Positions 18,239 through 25,704 of a stretch of 64,000 bases of DNA are shown here, in pieces. This stretch comes from Geomonas sp. Red32. GTDB lineage: Bacteria; Desulfobacterota; Desulfuromonadia; Geobacterales; Geobacteraceae. The DNA lies in NCBI RefSeq assembly GCF_023652955.1, contig NZ_JAKLOY010000004.1, positions 124,001-188,000 of the forward strand. The letters are read 5' to 3'. The notes beneath the pieces are model-generated. The model worked only from the letters and a program-made list of their open reading frames with translations, ran no database searches and was not told where the DNA came from. The first letter of the stretch is position 1; each line of letters starts with the position of its first letter. A program made the translations under genes and the position numbers.

Positions 18239-19102
18239 ATGTTCGAGAAAAAGCCCGTCATCCTGCTGCTATTGGCTGCCGCCACCATCATGGTGGGGAC
18301 CGTCATCACCATGATCATGCCCTTCAAGTGGATCAACGATCCCAAGCTCGCCATAGCGTCGGTGAAACCGTACACACCCCTCCAGCTCGAGGGGCGCGAC
18401 ATCTACATCCGCGAGGGGTGCAACAACTGCCATACCCAGACCGTGCGGCCGCTCCTCTCCGATACCGAGCGCTACGGCGAATATTCCAAGGCGGGCGAGT
18501 TCGTCTACGATCAGCCCTTCCTCTGGGGGTCGCGGCGCACCGGGCCCGACCTGGCGAGGATCGGCGCGAAGTACCCGGACGCCTGGCACTACAAGCACAT
18601 GCGCGACCCGCAGTCGATGGTGCCGCGCTCCAACATGCCGAAGTACGCCTTCCTCGACCGGCCGCTTGACACGAGCCTCACCGAGAAGAAGATGAAGACC
18701 TTGAACTTCCCGTACACCCAGGCCGACCTCCAGGCGGTCAGCGGCAAGAGCGAGATGGACGCCCTGGTCGCCTACATGCAGAAGCTGGGCAACGACATCC
18801 CCTGGAGACAGAGCCAGCAGGCCCAGGTGGTGGGCGAGGCCAAGAACCCCTACCAGGACAACCTCGCGGTGATCCCGGAAGGGAAGAAGGTCTACGACGA
18901 GAGCTGCGCCCAGTGCCACGGCAAGGACCTCAAGGGCGAGGTGGGGCCGCCGCTCATCGACCTCGACAAGCCGGACGCCCAGGTGTTCAACTCCATCTTC
19001 GGGGGCATCCAGACCGGCGGCATGCCGGCCTTCGGCAGCAGCCTCGGCAAGGAAAGCATCTGGAAGGTCGTCACCTACATCAAGTCGACCCACAGGCGCT
19101 GA
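18239..19102 (+). CDS. ccoO: cbb3 oxidase CcoO subunit fused to an extra cytochrome c domain
   Basis: A 287-residue protein. An N-terminal helix (about 5-28) is followed by the CcoO domain with GCNNCHTQTVRPLLSDTERYGEYS (key residues CNNCH) and the Met region RSNMPKYAFL. After about residue 205 a second, class I cytochrome c domain appears (SCAQCHGKDL, then Met in GGMPAFG). Usual CcoO is about 200-240 residues with one heme c. AAAGGAG precedes the ATG at 18239. The extra domain resembles one normally found in CcoP. Confidence 0.9.
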   Translation: MFEKKPVILLLLAAATIMVGTVITMIMPFKWINDPKLAIASVKPYTPLQLEGRDIYIREGCNNCHTQTVRPLLSDTERYGEYSKAGEFVYDQPFLWGSRRTGPDLARIGAKYPDAWHYKHMRDPQSMVPRSNMPKYAFLDRPLDTSLTEKKMKTLNFPYTQADLQAVSGKSEMDALVAYMQKLGNDIPWRQSQQAQVVGEAKNPYQDNLAVIPEGKKVYDESCAQCHGKDLKGEVGPPLIDLDKPDAQVFNSIFGGIQTGGMPAFGSSLGKESIWKVVTYIKSTHRR

Positions 19103-19103
19103 T

Positions 19104-19244
19104 ATGGACCTCTCCGGCATCGTTTACCTGGGGTTCACCGTCCTTTTGTTCCTCGTCTTCGCCGCCATCGTGGCCCGCACCTACAGTCCGGGGCGCAAGG
19201 AGCGGGGAGAGGAGCCGAAATACCGGATGATGGACGAAGATTGA
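19104..19244 (+). CDS. ccoQ: CcoQ-like small membrane subunit
   Basis: A 46-residue protein beginning MDLSGIVYLGFTVLLFLVFA, one membrane helix followed by a charged tail (YSPGRKERGEEPKYRMMDED). Size, topology and place between ccoO and ccoP match CcoQ/FixQ, which stabilises the oxidase. It starts one base after the ccoO stop. Sequence conservation in this family is weak, so the call rests mainly on position. Confidence 0.8.
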   Translation: MDLSGIVYLGFTVLLFLVFAAIVARTYSPGRKERGEEPKYRMMDED

Positions 19245-19268
19245 AGGCCAATTCCAAGGAGGATTACC

Positions 19269-19757
19269 ATGTCGGATCTCGACAAGGAATACGATGGCAT
19301 CAGGTACAAGGCGAAGGATACCCCCCCCTTGATCTTCAAGGCTCTCTTCACCGTTTTGGTGATCTGGGCGGTCTGCTTCATGGGGTACTACCTCTTCAGC
19401 GGCTGGAGCTCCGAGGGGGAATTCGCCGCCATCAAGCGGGCCAAGGAGGCGAGGCTCGCCGCCGAGAAGTCCAAGGGGGGACAGGCCGCGCTGCCGGTCA
19501 ACGAGGAGAGGCGGAGCACCGAGCTGCTGGCGGCCGGCAAGAAGGAGTTCGCCGAGCGCTGCGCCTCCTGCCACGGCCCCGACGCCAAGGGGGGGATCGG
19601 CCCCGACCTGACCAAGAAAACCTACAAGTACGGCAGGACCGCTCCCGAGGTGATGCAGACGCTGGTCGAGGGGCGCCCGGGCGGGATGCCCTCCTTCCGG
19701 AGCGAACTGTCCAAGGACAAGCTCGAGGGGCTCGTTGAGTACGTCCTCTCGCTCTAA
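19269..19757 (+). CDS. ccoP: cbb3 oxidase CcoP-like subunit with a single heme c
   Basis: A 162-residue protein. It has the FixP-type N terminus (DKEYDGIRYKAKDTPP), one membrane helix (about 22-42), a charged helical linker, and one cytochrome c domain with CASCHGPDAKGG and a Met ligand in GGMPSFRSE. Usual CcoP is near 300 residues and has two hemes. Here one domain is missing, while CcoO has gained one. A ribosome site (CAAGGAGG) precedes the ATG. It passes electrons from soluble cytochromes to CcoO/CcoN. Confidence 0.88.
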   Translation: MSDLDKEYDGIRYKAKDTPPLIFKALFTVLVIWAVCFMGYYLFSGWSSEGEFAAIKRAKEARLAAEKSKGGQAALPVNEERRSTELLAAGKKEFAERCASCHGPDAKGGIGPDLTKKTYKYGRTAPEVMQTLVEGRPGGMPSFRSELSKDKLEGLVEYVLSL

Positions 19758-20973
19758 CACGGGGGGGGAGATCCCCCTCATCGGCCCCAAACGCAGGCTG
19801 GTGCAATGGCTCGCCAGCCTGCTCATTCTCCTCATCCCGTTCGTGCGGGTGGGGGGCGATTCGCTATTGCGGCTCGACGCGGCCAGCCGGACCCTGCTCC
19901 TCTTCGGGGCGCGGATCCGGATCGAGGAGTTCTATCTCTTCCTCTTGGCCACCCTGATCTTCGTCTTCGGTTTTTTACTCGTCACCATGCTCTTCGGGCG
20001 GGTCTGGTGCGGCTGGTTCTGTCCCCAGACCACCGTCTGCGATCTGGCCGACTGGCTGGACGCCCGGGTGGCGCGGCTGCCGAAACCGGTGGCGGCGGCC
20101 GTCAGGCACGGGGGGTACCTCCTCCTTTCCTTCCTCATCGGGAGCAACCTGGTCTGGTACTTCATCCCCCCCGGCGAATACGTGAGGAGGCTCGCGTCGG
20201 GAGAGCTCGGGATGGTGGCGGGGATTACCCTGGTCTCCATGCTCCTCCTGGTCTACCTGGACCTGACCCTGGTGCGGCGGGGCTTCTGCAAGACCGTCTG
20301 CCCCTACGGGCGGATCCAGCTATTGACCACCGAGGCGGGGACCCTCACCCTCGAGTTCGATCCGGAGAGAAAGGACGAGTGCATCCGCTGCGCCGCCTGC
20401 CTGAGGGCCTGCCCGATGGGGATCGACATCCGGGACGGGCTGAAGATCGAGTGCATCAACTGCGGGCGCTGCCTCGACGCCTGCCGGCTGGTGATGGCCA
20501 AAGGGAAGCGGCCGGGGCTCTTCCATTACACCTTCGGCGGCAGCGGTGGAAGCCCCTCCGCCCTTTTGAACAGGAAGTCGATCCTTTTGGCCGGCGTGCT
20601 CGTGCTCCTAACCGTCGTCCTGGCGCTCGGAGTGACCCACCGCCGGGAGGCGACCGTCAAGGTGCAGCGCTCCGCCTCCGCAGAGGTGAAAAGACTCTCC
20701 GACGGCACCATCGTCAACTTCTACCAGGTCTTCCTGGAGAACCGCTCCACCCAGGCGGCCGCCTTCTCGCTGGAGGCGGCACCGGTGAATGGTTACCGGG
20801 TGGAGCTGGTCGGCCCGGTCCGCGAGCTGAGTCTCGCTCCCAACGAGAACCGGAAAGTGGATGTGGCGGTAAAGGTCGCCCCCGCCCCCCCGGCCAACAT
20901 GGCCCTGGAAATAAGGCTGATGCGGGACGGCAAAGTGATCGCCACCTCCCCCCTCCCGCTCCTAGTTAACTAA
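19735..20973 (+). CDS. ccoG: cbb3 oxidase assembly iron-sulfur protein CcoG
   Basis: A 412-residue membrane protein. Membrane helices surround a VWCGWFCPQTTVCD motif and RRGFCKTVCPYGR, both typical of the RdxA/FixG family, then two [4Fe-4S] ferredoxin motifs (CIRCAACLRACP and CINCGRCLDACR) and a C-terminal Ig-like periplasmic domain. CcoG takes part in copper delivery to cbb3 oxidase. A TTG at 19735 inside the end of ccoP is the likely start, with GAGGGG upstream, giving a 23-base overlap; no better in-frame start precedes the first helix. Confidence 0.92.
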   Translation: MSTSSRSNTGGEIPLIGPKRRLVQWLASLLILLIPFVRVGGDSLLRLDAASRTLLLFGARIRIEEFYLFLLATLIFVFGFLLVTMLFGRVWCGWFCPQTTVCDLADWLDARVARLPKPVAAAVRHGGYLLLSFLIGSNLVWYFIPPGEYVRRLASGELGMVAGITLVSMLLLVYLDLTLVRRGFCKTVCPYGRIQLLTTEAGTLTLEFDPERKDECIRCAACLRACPMGIDIRDGLKIECINCGRCLDACRLVMAKGKRPGLFHYTFGGSGGSPSALLNRKSILLAGVLVLLTVVLALGVTHRREATVKVQRSASAEVKRLSDGTIVNFYQVFLENRSTQAAAFSLEAAPVNGYRVELVGPVRELSLAPNENRKVDVAVKVAPAPPANMALEIRLMRDGKVIATSPLPLLVN

Positions 20974-20984
20974 TCCCCGGAGGG

Positions 20985-21240
20985 AGGGCGAGTGTGTGGT
21001 GGAAGCCCCGCCCCAGCGAGATTGTCAGCACAACATCCCCCCTCCCCCGGAGGGAGGGGGCAAGGGGGTGGGGGAAGCCCGCCGAAAGGACATTGCCAGC
21101 AGCGCAAAAGGCAGCTCATCCCACGCCCCCGCCGATGCAAGAGAAACCAAAGTCCCCCCCTTTGAAAAAGGGGGGGCAGGGGGGATTTAAAACGTTGGCC
21201 CCTTTTTCAAAGGGGGACTTCAAAAGAAACCAACTTACGA
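20985..21240. repeat. Palindromic repeats, family B then family A, between ccoG and ccoH
   Basis: Around 21037-21075 lies CCCCCCTCCCCCGGAGGGAG with CAAGGGGGTGGGGGAAGC (family B). Around 21150-21225 lies CCCCCCTTTGAAAAAGGGGG, then GGGGGGATTTAAAAC and CCCTTTTTCAAAGGGGGACT (family A). No gene is supported here, so the 275-base gap inside the cco cluster is repeat DNA. Confidence 0.75.
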
Positions 21241-21248
21241 GGAGATCA

Positions 21249-21692
21249 ATGACCGCAGAAGATTCCTCAATCCGCCGCTGGAAGCTGGCCCTGGGCACCT
21301 TGGTCGGGCTCTTCCTGATCGGCATGGCCATCAGTTTCACCCTCGCCGCCCGCAAGGTGACCCGGGTAGTCGACCGCGACTACTACACCCACGGCCTCCA
21401 GTACGGGCAGTGCCTTCCCACCGCCGACTGGACGATCGCACCCTACGTCCAGAAGGGATACCTGGTCGCCCGGGTGGTGGACAGCGGGGGAGGCCTCCTG
21501 CGGGGAGGGCGCCTGCAGTTCGAGCCCGAGGAGGAAGACCGGAGCCGGGCCGCCGCGCTGGCCTTCGCCGAATCCTCCCCCGGCGTCTTCAAATCCACCG
21601 CACCGCTCCCCCCCAACACCGAGTTGCACGGGACACTCCGTTTCATCCGCGGCGAGGCGAACACCTGCCGGAAAGTGGTCCTCTTCAATTGA
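21249..21692 (+). CDS. ccoH: FixH-like cbb3 oxidase assembly protein
   Basis: A 147-residue protein with one membrane helix (about 11-33, LALGTLVGLFLIGMAISFTL) and a periplasmic domain containing VVDRDYYTHGLQYGQ, a FixH-like pattern. FixH/CcoH helps cbb3 assembly together with the copper pump CcoI. The ATG at 21249 follows CGAGGAGATCA; the longer upstream reading runs through repeat DNA and is rejected. The stop TGA overlaps the TTG start of ccoI. Confidence 0.85.
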   Translation: MTAEDSSIRRWKLALGTLVGLFLIGMAISFTLAARKVTRVVDRDYYTHGLQYGQCLPTADWTIAPYVQKGYLVARVVDSGGGLLRGGRLQFEPEEEDRSRAAALAFAESSPGVFKSTAPLPPNTELHGTLRFIRGEANTCRKVVLFN

Positions 21693-24178
21693 TTGGGATC
21701 TGCTTCCACTGCGGCGCGCCGGTACCCCCGGGGATGCCCTCCATCGACGGCGGCAGCGCCGGAACCCTCCTCTTTTGCTGCCCCGGCTGCCACGGCGCCT
21801 ACCTCCTCATCACCGGCGCCGGGCTCGACGACTTCTACCGCCGGCGGCAAGCCACCGTCGACGGCCCCTCCCCTGCCGCCTTCCAGGAAACCTTCGACGA
21901 CGCCTATCTCTCCCGCTTCGTCCGCCCCGCAGGCGACGCGAGCGCCATCGACATCATCATCGACGGCATCCGCTGCGCCTCCTGCGTCTGGCTGAACGAG
22001 AAGGTGATCGGCAGGATACCGGGTGTAAAGGAGGCGAGGGTCAATTACGCCACCGGCCGTGCCCGCGTCGTCTTCGAGGCCGATACCGTCACCCCGGCCG
22101 GGATCTTCTCCCGGATCGCCGAGCTCGGCTACCGCCCCCGCCCCTACTCCGAGACGGCGCGGGAAGAGGGTGCGAGGCGGGAGCAGCGGGATCTATTATT
22201 CCGGCTCGGGACCGCCTTTTTCCTCACCATGCAGCTCATGGCCTACTCCTTCTCCCTCTACGCCGGATACCTCCAGGGGATGGACGCGCAGACTAAGGAG
22301 TACCTGCAGTTCTTCTCCCTCCTCGTCACCACCCCCGTCATCTTTTACAGCGGCCGCCCCTTTCTCTCCGGCGCCTGGCGCTCCGTCGTCAACCGCGCCC
22401 CCAACATGGATCTCCTGATCGCGCTCGGCGCCCTCTCCTCCTACCTCTACAGCGTCTATCAGCTCTGGGCCGGCGGCGAGGTGTATTTCGAGACCGCCGC
22501 CATGATCGTCACCCTCATCCTGGCCGGAAGGCTTCTGGAGAACATGGCGCGCCGCCGCGCCTCGGGGGGGATCGAACATCTCCTGGGACTCTGCCCGGCC
22601 GAGGCACATCGAGTGACCGGGGATGGCGTCGAGAAGGTCGATCCGGCTGAGCTCAAGGTAGGAGACCTGGTGCTGGTGGCGGCCGGGGAGCGGTTCCCGG
22701 TGGACGGGGAGGTAAGGAAGGGAACAGGCGAGGTAGACGAATCCCCCGCCACCGGAGAGGCTCTACCCGTCCTGAAGTCGCCGGGAGATCCGGTGATCGC
22801 CGGGAGCTGCAACCTGAGCGGGACCTTGACCATCGCCTGCGAGAAAGAGGCGGCCGACAGCTTCATAGCCCGGGTGGCGCGGCTGGTCGAAGAAGCCCAG
22901 AGCCGCCGCGCCCCGATCCAGGGGATAGCCGACCGGGTCAGCGCCGTCTTCGTCCCCGCCGTCCTGGCCCTTTCCGCGGCCACCTTTCTCTGGAAATACC
23001 TTTCCGGCCACCCGCTCGGGGCCTCGCTGATGGACTCACTCTCCGTGCTGGTCATCGCCTGCCCCTGCGCGCTCGGCCTCGCCACCCCGACCGCCATGGT
23101 GGCGGCCACCGGCGCCGCGGCCATGGGAGGAGTAATCTTTCGCGGCGGCGATGTGCTGGAGAAACTCAGCCGGATCAAGAGCGCCGCCTTCGACAAGACC
23201 GGCACCCTCACCTGCGGCTCCCCTACCCTCGTTGAGATCCTCCCCGCCAAGGGGCATAGCGAGGAAGAGCTGCTGGCAACTGCGGCGGCGCTAGAGGCAG
23301 GATCGCGCCACCCGCTCGGTAAGGCGCTCGTACAAGCGGCCCAGTCAAAAGGCCTCCTGATTAGTCACTATCCTCCGCTTAGCCATACTCTCCCTCCCCT
23401 TCAAGGGGAGGGGCGGGGTGAGGATAGGGATAACGGCCATCTCCCCCTTCCCGCCGAAGAGATCAAGGAAGTGGCCGGCGGCGGGATCACTGGCCTGATC
23501 CAAGGCAAGAAGGCGGTTGCAGGCAGCCCCCGTTTCCTCACCGCCCAGGGAGTGGCAGTCCCGACCGACATCATCATCCCCGACCGCTCCCTCCTCGTCT
23601 GCGTAGCGGTCGAAGGAGCCATGCTCGGCACCATCGTTCTGAGAGACCGGCTCCGGGAGGATGCGAAGCCGCTGGCCGCCTACCTTGAGCGTGCCGGGAT
23701 CGAGACAGTGCTGTTGAGTGGGGACCGAGTCGAGGCCGCGCGCGAGACGGCCGAAGCGGTAGGAATCAAGGAGTGGCGTGGGGAACTCTCCCCCGCCGAC
23801 AAAGTGGAAACCGTCGAGCGCCTGCGGGCGCGTGGCGGAGTCCTGATGGTGGGCGACGGCATAAACGACGCCCCGGCATTGTCCGCAGCCGACGTAGGAT
23901 GTGCCGTTGCCGGAGGAACCGATCTCGCCGTAGAGAGTTCCGAGCTAGTGCTGGTGAAGCCGAACCTCGAGCGGCTCATCTTCGCGCACCGGACCGCCCG
24001 GCGGGCGATGAACGTGATCCGGGAGAACCTGGTCTGGGCCTTTTTGTACAACGCCATCGGCATTCCCCTCGCGATGACCGGCAAGCTCACCCCGATCTAC
24101 GCCGCCGCGGCGATGGCACTCAGTTCGATCTGTGTAGTAGGGAACTCATTGAGACTGACAAGGAGTAGCAAAGCGTGA
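21689..24178 (+). CDS. ccoI: Copper-type P-ATPase for cbb3 oxidase assembly, with a repeat-derived insert
   Basis: An 829-residue heavy-metal P-type ATPase. Order: N-terminal Cys motifs (FHCGAPV, CCPGCHGAY), a metal-binding domain with GIRCASCVW, membrane helices, the TGEALP actuator loop, CPCALG ion site, DKTGTLT phosphorylation site and GDGINDAPAL. It exports copper for the oxidase. The TTG at 21689 overlaps the ccoH stop and gives the expected N terminus. Between about residues 557 and 590 an in-frame stretch (PPLSHTLPPLQGEGRGED) is encoded by a palindromic repeat like those between genes here. Confidence 0.92.
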   Translation: MIGICFHCGAPVPPGMPSIDGGSAGTLLFCCPGCHGAYLLITGAGLDDFYRRRQATVDGPSPAAFQETFDDAYLSRFVRPAGDASAIDIIIDGIRCASCVWLNEKVIGRIPGVKEARVNYATGRARVVFEADTVTPAGIFSRIAELGYRPRPYSETAREEGARREQRDLLFRLGTAFFLTMQLMAYSFSLYAGYLQGMDAQTKEYLQFFSLLVTTPVIFYSGRPFLSGAWRSVVNRAPNMDLLIALGALSSYLYSVYQLWAGGEVYFETAAMIVTLILAGRLLENMARRRASGGIEHLLGLCPAEAHRVTGDGVEKVDPAELKVGDLVLVAAGERFPVDGEVRKGTGEVDESPATGEALPVLKSPGDPVIAGSCNLSGTLTIACEKEAADSFIARVARLVEEAQSRRAPIQGIADRVSAVFVPAVLALSAATFLWKYLSGHPLGASLMDSLSVLVIACPCALGLATPTAMVAATGAAAMGGVIFRGGDVLEKLSRIKSAAFDKTGTLTCGSPTLVEILPAKGHSEEELLATAAALEAGSRHPLGKALVQAAQSKGLLISHYPPLSHTLPPLQGEGRGEDRDNGHLPLPAEEIKEVAGGGITGLIQGKKAVAGSPRFLTAQGVAVPTDIIIPDRSLLVCVAVEGAMLGTIVLRDRLREDAKPLAAYLERAGIETVLLSGDRVEAARETAEAVGIKEWRGELSPADKVETVERLRARGGVLMVGDGINDAPALSAADVGCAVAGGTDLAVESSELVLVKPNLERLIFAHRTARRAMNVIRENLVWAFLYNAIGIPLAMTGKLTPIYAAAAMALSSICVVGNSLRLTRSSKA
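23370..23450. repeat. Family B palindromic repeat inside the ccoI coding region
   Basis: CTCCCTCCCCTTCAAGGGGA and GGGGCGGGGTGAGGATAGGG match the intergenic family B copies at 9690 and 21037. The frame stays open across it and adds about 28 residues in the nucleotide-binding domain. Confidence 0.75.
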
Positions 24179-24342
24179 CTCAATCACTGATGATGCTGTT
24201 GATCCTATCCCTCTTCCTCGGCTGTGCCTGCTGGCTCATCTTCATGTGGGCGGTACAGAAAGGAGAATTCAACGACGTCGAGCGTCCCAAGCACAGGATG
24301 CTGGACGACGACGATGTCCCGCCCAAGCAGGAAAAACAATAG
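24175..24342 (+). CDS. ccoS: cbb3 oxidase maturation protein CcoS
   Basis: A 55-residue protein beginning with GTG at 24175 and overlapping the ccoI stop: VTQSLMMLLILSLFLGCACW, one membrane helix, then MWAVQKGEFNDVERPKHRML. The W-A-V-x-x-GEFDD-like pattern after the helix is the CcoS signature. It is needed to insert heme and copper into cbb3 oxidase. AAGGAG lies ten bases upstream. It ends the cco cluster. Confidence 0.92.
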   Translation: MTQSLMMLLILSLFLGCACWLIFMWAVQKGEFNDVERPKHRMLDDDDVPPKQEKQ

Positions 24343-24380
24343 CCCCCCTCTTTTCCCCACCCCTATTTAATTAATTCACT

Positions 24381-24409
24381 TTGACAAGACTGCTTAATCT
24401 TTATATAGT
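24381..24409 (+). promoter_or_regulatory. Strong sigma70-type promoter at the start of the accessory island
   Basis: TTGACA (24381-24386), a 17-base spacer and TATAGT (24404-24409) lie about 110 bases before the ATG at 24521. The rest of 24343-24520 holds no gene. Confidence 0.7.
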
Positions 24410-24520
24410 CCTTTCCACCTAACCCTCGACTACTCTCACAGCTGGTTCGACATGCAAGCAGTCGAGGTAATGGGATCGAAGCAGTGATATAGACCATTGT
24501 GACGTTTTGAGGAGGATTCT

Positions 24521-25621
24521 ATGGACCCAATGACAATGACAGCTTCATTAGCAGGCGCAGGCGCTGGTTTAGAAGTTGTAGATAAAACCCAACGCATCAT
24601 GGCGACGGCGATCAAAAACCTGTATGGCGCGGCAAGGAGTCTAGAAGATTATCTAGACGATCATATTGAGAAGATGAAATTGTCAGACGATACTACTGTT
24701 TCGCGCACAGGCAGAGTGTTGGAAAATGCGAAGGTAGGCTTTGGGGTCGGGATGCTCCCCCCACTTATTGTGATCGCCGGTGGACAGTTGCTACTCGGCA
24801 ATCCTCTTTCCGCAGTTGGTGCTATCCTGTCGGCTCCCTTCAATCCCATTGTCATGACCTGCGCCGCTGTAGGCGCCGTTTATTATGGTTGGGGTGCGTT
24901 GAGTGAGCAGGAACGAGCTGAACTCCTGGAAAAAGTCAGTGAGGGGCTGAATGTCGGCGTTGAGTTCGTCAAATCTGTAATTTTATTTGTGCGAGAAAAG
25001 ATCAAATTGATCTTGAGTAAGGAAAATGTTGAAGAATTTAAAAAGTACATTAACTCCGTAGCTGCTTCCTTTGGTAGGTCCCTGGCTGATGTGACCCGCA
25101 AAGCCATCGACAAGGTGAAGGATGCCTTTGACGTGCTTGTCGAAAAGGCCGGCGCAGCAATTGAAAAAACAGCCGGCGCAGCTAGCGGCGCATATGACAA
25201 ACTCAAGAAGACCGCCGAACCGAGTGGTGAGGTGGCCGGGAAAACTACTAGTAGCCACGCTACTGAAGCTGAGAAGCATGCCACTACCTGTGGACGGAAT
25301 ATCGGTTTCTCCTACATCGGTTCTGTCACCGGAGGGGTAAGGGTCGTGCTGGCAAAAAGTTCATTTGCTGTGTCGGAAGATTTTTTCAAAATGATGATCG
25401 AGACTTTTGCTGGTCGAACTGTCATGGGTGGCTTTTCGACGACAAACCCTATACCTGAGGGTTTTGGGGAATGGGTCCGGGATCAATCACAGGAATATAA
25501 TTGCCAAACGCTGTCCCCTCGGCATGCATCGTTCATTGCTGGAATTTTAAGGAATGAGGGCAAGCTTAGGAGTGAGCGTGTTAATAACTCGATTCGCCTA
25601 GTTTTTGAACCAATACGATAG
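24521..25621 (+). CDS. Uncharacterised membrane-associated protein, possible defence effector
   Basis: A 366-residue protein of no family I recognise. Residues 72-124 are strongly hydrophobic and rich in Gly, Ala and Pro, enough for two membrane passes. From about 128 to 240 there are amphipathic, Lys/Glu-rich helices with short Ala-rich repeats (EKAGAAIEKTAGAASGAYDK), and the C-terminal 110 residues look globular. GGAGG precedes the ATG and a strong promoter lies upstream. It is 83 bases before the DUF4062-TPR gene on the same strand. A pore-forming effector role is an inference from the hydrophobic core and the TIR/SLOG context only. Confidence 0.6.
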   Translation: MDPMTMTASLAGAGAGLEVVDKTQRIMATAIKNLYGAARSLEDYLDDHIEKMKLSDDTTVSRTGRVLENAKVGFGVGMLPPLIVIAGGQLLLGNPLSAVGAILSAPFNPIVMTCAAVGAVYYGWGALSEQERAELLEKVSEGLNVGVEFVKSVILFVREKIKLILSKENVEEFKKYINSVAASFGRSLADVTRKAIDKVKDAFDVLVEKAGAAIEKTAGAASGAYDKLKKTAEPSGEVAGKTTSSHATEAEKHATTCGRNIGFSYIGSVTGGVRVVLAKSSFAVSEDFFKMMIETFAGRTVMGGFSTTNPIPEGFGEWVRDQSQEYNCQTLSPRHASFIAGILRNEGKLRSERVNNSIRLVFEPIR

Positions 25622-25640
25622 ACGAATTGAGGGGGACGCC

Positions 25641-25664
25641 AAACCCGGCCGGTCAACTTCCACC
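25641..25664 (+). repeat. Direct repeat, left copy
   Basis: A 24-base unit starting AAACCCGGCCGGTCAACTTC. The copy at 30557-30580 differs at two positions only. The pair brackets the DUF4062, TIR, TIR and SLOG genes. Confidence 0.75.
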
Positions 25665-25704
25665 TTGAATAAATAGACCTATCTTATATGTAATAGGAGG
25701 AGAC

